Shown: positions 59,953 through 64,000 of the stretch, piece after piece
How positions within the stretch are numbered: the first letter of the stretch is position 1
How the letters are laid out: every line of letters starts with the position of its first letter
Assembly: GCF_020707215.1 (NCBI RefSeq)
Contig: NZ_JAJFET010000010.1
Location: 1 to 64,000, forward strand
Source: Sphingomonas sp. PL-96
GTDB taxonomy: Bacteria; Pseudomonadota; Alphaproteobacteria; Sphingomonadales; Sphingomonadaceae
Reading direction: 5' to 3'
DNA: 64,000 nucleotides
Notes under the pieces: model-generated
The model's database searches: none
What the model was told of the DNA's origin: nothing
What the model saw: only the letters and a program-made list of their open reading frames with translations
Made by a program: the position numbers and the translations under genes

Positions 59953-61352
59953 GCGCGCGCGACCGCGCGCTCGGCGATATAGCCGGTCACCGCTTCGAAC
60001 GTGCCGGGCAGCCGATCGCAGCGTTCCTCGCGCTCGAACAGGTCGCCGACGCGGGTAGGGAGCGGCGGGCGCTGGCCGGTCGCGCGCTCGACCGCGTCGG
60101 GGAACTTGGCCGGATGGGCGGTGGCAAGGGTGACGACGGGCACGTCGCCCGGAACGTCCGCCTCGCGCGCAGCCGCAAGGCCGATCGCGGTGTGCGGGTC
60201 GATCAGCTCGCCCGACCGCTCGCACGCCCAGCGCATCGCGCCCATCATGCCCTCGGCATCGATGCGCGCGCTGACGAAGAGCGCGGCGGCGCCGTCGCGG
60301 TGGGCGTTGGTAAGCTGCATCGCCCGGCTCTTCTCGAACCCCTGCATCTGCAGCGCGAGTGCCGCGCCGTCGCGACCGCCCAGATCGTGCAGCAGCCGTT
60401 CGAAGTTGGAGCTGACCTGAATGTCCATCGACGGCGTGTCGGTCGCCGTCACGCTGCCGGTCGAATAGTCGCCGGCGGACAGCGCGCGGTGGAGGATGTC
60501 GTTGACGTTGGTCGCAACCACCAGCCTCGCCACCGGCAGGCCCATGCGCTGCGCCACATAGCCGGCGAACACGTCGCCGAAATTGCCCGTGGGCACGGAG
60601 AAGGCGACCGGCCGCTCCGGCGCGCCCAGGCGCACGGCGGTGTAGAAATAATAGACCACCTGCGCCATCAGCCGGGCCCAGTTGATCGAGTTCACCGCCG
60701 ACAGGTGGAAGCGGCCGGCGAAATCGGGCGCGTTGAACATCGCCTTCACCAGCGCCTGCGCGTCGTCGAAGCTGCCGTCGATGGCGATGTTGTGGACGTT
60801 GGGCGCGAGCACCGTCGTCATCTGCCGCCGCTGCACGTCGGAGACGCGACCGTGCGGGTGGAGCATGAAGATGTCGACGCCGGTGCGGCCTGCAAGCGCG
60901 TCGATTGCCGCCGACCCGGTGTCGCCGGAGGTCGCGCCGATCACCGTCACATGCTCCGACCGGCCCGTCAGGAAGCGTTCGAACAACAGGCCGAGCAGCT
61001 GCAGAGCGACGTCCTTGAACGCGAGCGTCGGGCCATGGAACAGCTCCAGCAGCCAGTTGCGATGGTCGAGCTGGACGAGCGGCGTCACCGCGGCATGGGC
61101 GAAGCGGTCGCCATACGCGCGCTGACAAAGGTCGCGCAGCTCGTCCTCGCTCAGGCTGTCGCCGACGAAGGGCAGCATCACCCGCACTGCCGTCTCGGCA
61201 TAGGAAAGGCCGGCCAGGCCGGCGATCTGCTCGCGCGAGAGCGTCGGCCACGCCTCCGGCACATAAAGTCCGCCGTCGGCGGCCAGCCCTGCCAGCGTCG
61301 CGCCCTCGAAATCGAGGACGGGCGCATTCCCCCTGGTGCTCACATAGCGCAT
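59949..61352 (-). CDS. thrC: Threonine synthase
   Basis: A 467-residue PLP enzyme converting O-phosphohomoserine to threonine. The start MRYVSTRGNAPVLDFEGATL is typical of the long, class II form. The PLP lysine is in GPTLAFKDVALQLL (K113). IGATSGDTGSAAIDALAGR, the phosphate loop, and SVPTGNFGDVFAGYVA are present. It follows the oxidase assembly genes on the same strand, after 111 bases. Confidence 0.96.
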   Translation of the reverse strand: MRYVSTRGNAPVLDFEGATLAGLAADGGLYVPEAWPTLSREQIAGLAGLSYAETAVRVMLPFVGDSLSEDELRDLCQRAYGDRFAHAAVTPLVQLDHRNWLLELFHGPTLAFKDVALQLLGLLFERFLTGRSEHVTVIGATSGDTGSAAIDALAGRTGVDIFMLHPHGRVSDVQRRQMTTVLAPNVHNIAIDGSFDDAQALVKAMFNAPDFAGRFHLSAVNSINWARLMAQVVYYFYTAVRLGAPERPVAFSVPTGNFGDVFAGYVAQRMGLPVARLVVATNVNDILHRALSAGDYSTGSVTATDTPSMDIQVSSNFERLLHDLGGRDGAALALQMQGFEKSRAMQLTNAHRDGAAALFVSARIDAEGMMGAMRWACERSGELIDPHTAIGLAAAREADVPGDVPVVTLATAHPAKFPDAVERATGQRPPLPTRVGDLFEREERCDRLPGTFEAVTGYIAERAVARA

Positions 61353-61463
61353 GCGGAGGCGTTAGCCCTGCTGCCGGGAGGGCACAAGCGGGGCAGGGCT
61401 TTGCACGGACGTAGGTTTTCCTGCCGCGTCGTGCTGGCTTCCGTCGGGAAGATGGGAGGGGGC

Positions 61464-62078
61464 TCAGCCGCGCAGGCGGCGGCGCAGGGCGAGCACGTAG
61501 ATGACCAGCGCGATGGCGGCGAAGGCGAACCACTGCACCGCATAGGCGAGGTGGTTGTTGGGGAGGTCGGCCGGGTCGGGCTGACGACTGGGGGCGAGGC
61601 CGGGGGCCGCGGTTTCCGAGACGATCAGGCGCTCTCCCGTCGTCTTCCCGGCGAACAGTGCGGCGATCGCGGGCTGACCGGTGGAGGCCTGGGTGAGCAT
61701 GCCGGTGACCACGCCGCCCTGCCATGCCGGGCGCAGCTTGGGATCGTTGCTCACCCCCATGTCGGCGCGAAAGCCCGGGCCTTCGGCGCCGGTGCGGCAG
61801 TGGGCGACATGGCGCCAGCCGGTGGCGCCGTCGCGCGTGCGGCCTGCGGTGGTGGTCCAGTCCGTCACCTCCAGGCAGTGGGCGGAGACGCGGCGGAACA
61901 GAGCGCCGGCATAGGGGAAGCCGGGCAGCGCCATCACCGGCTTGCCTGCATTGGCGGTGAAACGCGCGATCATCGCCCCCTTTTCGGCCCGGCGCTGAAG
62001 CTGCCACACGCCGAGCGCGAGCATGGCCGCGACGGCCAGCACCACTGCGACCGTGGCGGCAAGCGGGATGCGCCTCAC
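61464..62078 (-). CDS. SURF1-family cytochrome oxidase assembly protein
   Basis: A 204-residue protein with one membrane helix at each end (LAATVAVVLAVAAMLALGVWQL and AVQWFAFAAIALVIYVLALRR), the SURF1 topology. The N-terminal GVWQLQRRAEKGAMI and the C-terminal NNHLAYAVQWFAFA are family signatures. It helps insert heme a into subunit I. It overlaps the DUF983 gene by four bases. Confidence 0.93.
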   Translation of the reverse strand: MRRIPLAATVAVVLAVAAMLALGVWQLQRRAEKGAMIARFTANAGKPVMALPGFPYAGALFRRVSAHCLEVTDWTTTAGRTRDGATGWRHVAHCRTGAEGPGFRADMGVSNDPKLRPAWQGGVVTGMLTQASTGQPAIAALFAGKTTGERLIVSETAAPGLAPSRQPDPADLPNNHLAYAVQWFAFAAIALVIYVLALRRRLRG

Positions 62079-62485
62079 GGCTCCTCGCGGGTCAGCCGCG
62101 CCTCACGCGCGGCGTTGCGGTATTCCAGCGCGAGCAGCAGCGCCTTGGTGAAGCGCAGCGACACCGCGACGCCCCCCAGGGTGAGCGGCAGCCACAGCAG
62201 TATGTGCAGCCAGGTCGGCGGGGAGAAGACGAGCTCGACCACCACGGCGAGCACGGTCACCAGGGTGCCGATCCCCATCGTCAGGAACACCGTCGGCCCG
62301 TCGCCGACGTTGAACCGGAGGAAGTCGAGGCCGCAGTTGGTGCAGCGGGGCGCAAAGGCGATAAAGCCGGCGAACAACGTCTTTGCCCCGCAGCGCGGGC
62401 ACAGCCCCCCGGTCGCGGCGGCAAAGGGCTCCGGCGGTGCGCCGGCCGGCAGCGACTCCGGCGGCGCGCCGGCGGGGTCCGTCAC
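62075..62485 (-). CDS. DUF983 membrane protein
   Basis: About 136 residues. Two CxxC motifs (GLCPRCGAKTLF and PRCTNCGLDFLRF) form a zinc ribbon, followed by two membrane helices (TVFLTMGIGTLVTVLAVVVE and LHILLWLPLTLGGVAVSLRF). DUF983 proteins are consistently coded in alphaproteobacterial oxidase operons; the role is unknown but assembly is likely. GTG 62485, two bases past the coxC stop, is my choice; ATG 62527 would overlap coxC by 41 bases. The proline-rich start contains the repeat AGAPPE. Confidence 0.87.
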   Translation of the reverse strand: MTDPAGAPPESLPAGAPPEPFAAATGGLCPRCGAKTLFAGFIAFAPRCTNCGLDFLRFNVGDGPTVFLTMGIGTLVTVLAVVVELVFSPPTWLHILLWLPLTLGGVAVSLRFTKALLLALEYRNAAREARLTREEP

Positions 62486-62486
62486 G

Positions 62487-63398
62487 TCAGCCGGCGTGGA
62501 CCGGCGCGCCCCAGCCGCCCCAGACATAGACGGTGACGAACAGGAACAGCCACACGACGTCGACGAAGTGCCAGTACCAGGCCGCGGCCTCGAACCCGAA
62601 ATGCTGCCGGGGGGTGAAGTCGCCCTGGTAGGTGCGCACCAGGTTCACGATCAGGAAGATCGTGCCGATGATGACGTGGAAGCCGTGGAAGCCCGTCGCC
62701 ATGTAGAAGGCGGAGGTGTAGTTGATCGTGCCGAACGGGAACGGCGCATGGGCATATTCATAGGCCTGGATGCACGAGAACAGCAGGCCGAGCACGATCG
62801 TCAGCCACAGGCCCTTCTTCACGCTGTCGTTCTCGCCGACGCCGAGCAGGCCCCACAGGCCGGTGCGCCGGCCGCCACGCTCGCCATGGATCAGCGCGTG
62901 GTGCGCCCAGGTGATGGTGGTGCCCGAAAGCAGCAGCAGGAAGGTGTTGAGGAGCGGCAGGCGAAAGGCGTCGAGCACTTCGATCCCGGCCGGCGGCCAT
63001 TGCGCCGCAAGCTGCGAGGCGGAGTCGATCAGCGAGACGCCATCCTCATGGTCGAACTGCACTGCGGCCGGGAACAGCGAAAAGTCGAACCAGGCCCAGA
63101 ACCAGCCCAGGAAGAACATGACTTCCGATGCGATGAACAGCACCATGCCATAGCGCAGGTGGAGCTGGACGACAGGCGTATGGTCGCCCGCGCGCGCTTC
63201 GCGGATCACGTCGGCCCACCACAGGCCCATGCAGGAAAGAACCGCGATCAGCCCGGCGCCGAACACCAGCCAGCCATAGGTCGCGTCGCGCATGACCATG
63301 ATGCCGCCGGATGCCAGCACCAGCGCGGCAAAGGCGCTCAGCATCGGCCAGGGGCTCGGCGGCAGGATGTGGTATTCGTGGTTCTTGGTTCCGGCCAT
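62487..63398 (-). CDS. ctaE: Cytochrome c oxidase subunit III
   Basis: A 303-residue, seven-helix subunit of the aa3-type oxidase. AGTKNHEYHILPPSPWPML starts it; VMFFLGWFWAWFDFSLFPA, TTITWAHHALIHG, YEYAHAPFPFGTINYTSAFY and the end WYWHFVDVVWLFLFVTVYVW are typical. The conserved Glu that may steer protons is in YEYAHAPF. ATG 63398 fits homologues; an ATG four codons earlier exists. Confidence 0.96.
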   Translation of the reverse strand: MAGTKNHEYHILPPSPWPMLSAFAALVLASGGIMVMRDATYGWLVFGAGLIAVLSCMGLWWADVIREARAGDHTPVVQLHLRYGMVLFIASEVMFFLGWFWAWFDFSLFPAAVQFDHEDGVSLIDSASQLAAQWPPAGIEVLDAFRLPLLNTFLLLLSGTTITWAHHALIHGERGGRRTGLWGLLGVGENDSVKKGLWLTIVLGLLFSCIQAYEYAHAPFPFGTINYTSAFYMATGFHGFHVIIGTIFLIVNLVRTYQGDFTPRQHFGFEAAAWYWHFVDVVWLFLFVTVYVWGGWGAPVHAG

Positions 63399-63430
63399 GC
63401 TCGTCCCCATCCTCTCTCGTTGCGAAAGGT

Positions 63431-63964
63431 CTAGCTCGCCGTTCGGGCCGAATCCACAGGGTAAAATGTATAGGAGAGCGTAATCACCCGCACGTCGCTG
63501 GTGTCGGGATCGCTTGCGAGCTTGGGATCGACGTAGAAGATCACGGGCATCCGCACTTCTTCGCCCGGCTGCAGCGTCTGCTGGGTGAAGCAGAAGCACT
63601 GGATCTTGGTGAAATACTTGCCCGCCTGGGCCGGCGTCACGTTGAAGGTGGCGGTGCCGGTAATCGGCTTGTCGGACAGGTTCTTCGCGGTGAAGAACGC
63701 CATGTCGCGCGCGCCGATGTCGATGGTGTCGGACGGATGCTCCGGGCGGAAGCGCCACTTGAGATCGGGCGCGACGTTGCTGTCGAACCGCACCGTCACC
63801 TTGTCGCCGATGCCACCGGGGGCCAGGTCGCCGCGCTGGGTGGTGCCGTTCAGCCCCGTCACCTGGCAGAACATGCGATAGAGCGGGACGCTTGCCCAGC
63901 CGAGGCCGGTCATCGCCACCGCGGCCAGGCCGGCCAGCAAGGCTGTACGGCCGTTGCGGGTCAC
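63431..63964 (-). CDS. ctaG: Cytochrome c oxidase assembly protein CtaG (Cox11)
   Basis: A 177-residue copper chaperone for the CuB site of subunit I. One N-terminal helix (ALLAGLAAVAMTGLGWASVP) is followed by PLYRMFCQVTGLNGTTQR and the copper motif KIQCFCFTQQTLQPGEEV at about 120-135. The start is GTG 63964, overlapping the stop of the preceding gene (GTGA). The length is normal. Confidence 0.95.
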   Translation of the reverse strand: MTRNGRTALLAGLAAVAMTGLGWASVPLYRMFCQVTGLNGTTQRGDLAPGGIGDKVTVRFDSNVAPDLKWRFRPEHPSDTIDIGARDMAFFTAKNLSDKPITGTATFNVTPAQAGKYFTKIQCFCFTQQTLQPGEEVRMPVIFYVDPKLASDPDTSDVRVITLSYTFYPVDSARTAS

Positions 63965-64000
63965 ATCATCCCTGCCTGAATTTTCACGATGCTGATCGCA
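63961..64000 (-). CDS. C-terminal end of a small cytochrome oxidase-operon protein, partial
   Basis: Reads AISIVKIQAGMM then TGA, which overlaps the ctaG start. In related operons a short one-helix protein (CoxF-like) with an AISIVK-type helix end lies just before ctaG, so that is the likely identity. The gene runs off the window. Confidence 0.6.
   Translation of the reverse strand, partial: AISIVKIQAGMM

Noticed and set aside
59083-62007. A 974-residue frame that seems to fuse a methyltransferase to a large N-terminal region
   Set aside because: Only the last 289 residues resemble a protein; the rest is the wrong phase of thrC and SURF1.
60114-63434. An 1106-residue plus-strand frame opposite thrC, SURF1, DUF983 and coxC
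   Set aside because: It spans four clear minus-strand genes; composition only.

Overview
The window is a piece of chromosome from a GC-rich alphaproteobacterium, most likely Sphingomonas or a close relative in the Sphingomonadales. The signs are two large TonB-dependent receptors (one with a glycine-rich insert I associate with sphingomonads), the accessory complex I subunit and NDUFA9-like protein typical of Alphaproteobacteria, the alphaproteobacterial cytochrome oxidase assembly order, and small palindromic intergenic repeats. I see no integrase, transposase, phage gene, CRISPR array or plasmid function. Most of the window is compact housekeeping sequence with many 4-base start/stop overlaps.

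Layout. 1-1.24 kb: tail of a TPM-domain protein, a second membrane TPM-like protein and a Nudix hydrolase, all coupled. 1.26-5.8 kb (minus): complex I accessory subunit, helicase HrpB, FAD monooxygenase. 5.9-11 kb (plus): AnmK, a metallo-beta-lactamase-fold hydrolase, the first TonB receptor. 11.1-12.1 kb (minus): a ParD-like protein followed one base later by methionine aminopeptidase. 12.2-13.3 kb (plus): flavin reductase and a Dabb protein. 13.3-18.7 kb (minus): argH, small lipoprotein, lysA, siroheme synthase N-domain, CorA/ZntB transporter, plus a secreted DUF6624-like protein. 18.8 kb: TlpA-like lipoprotein, diverging from argH with 16 bases between start codons. 19.8-28.4 kb (minus): glutamate synthase as gltD-DUF2059-gltB, then UppP and an NDUFA9-like protein.

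28.5-32.9 kb is the accessory stretch: tRNA-Leu, a decayed PhoX phosphatase, a probable decayed DUF5690-like gene, an unrecognised cysteine-pair protein, a DUF892 ferritin-like protein, two unknown proteins, an SDR and a 58-residue membrane protein too short for many gene callers. 33-39.3 kb: tRNA-Val, luciferase-like oxidoreductase, secreted M19 dipeptidase, a siderophore-type TonB receptor and a photolyase. 39.4-44.2 kb: a TetR repressor diverging from a complete three-part EmrAB/outer-membrane efflux operon, with two matching operators between them. 44.4-52.7 kb: tRNA-Thr, aminopeptidase P, RlpA, an S9 peptidase, a HAD phosphatase, ribosomal protein L36, a DUF4136 lipoprotein and an M14 carboxypeptidase. 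52.7-58.9 kb: gpmA, purEK, DUF4126, UV endonuclease, pterin dehydratase, a zincin and ccmAB. 59-64 kb (minus): ctaG, coxC, DUF983, SURF1, thrC and an RNA-methyltransferase-like gene, a cytochrome oxidase assembly operon running into threonine synthesis.

The most interesting items are the map/ParD-like pair laid out like a toxin-antitoxin operon, DUF2059 embedded between the glutamate synthase subunits behind a leader hairpin that could cover the gltD ribosome site, the charged and glycine-rich insert in the first TonB receptor, the gene graveyard at 28.9-29.5 kb, and two dispersed palindromic repeat families (pairs at 53.5/58.9 kb and 19.5/47.3 kb). None is demonstrably a new system from sequence alone.
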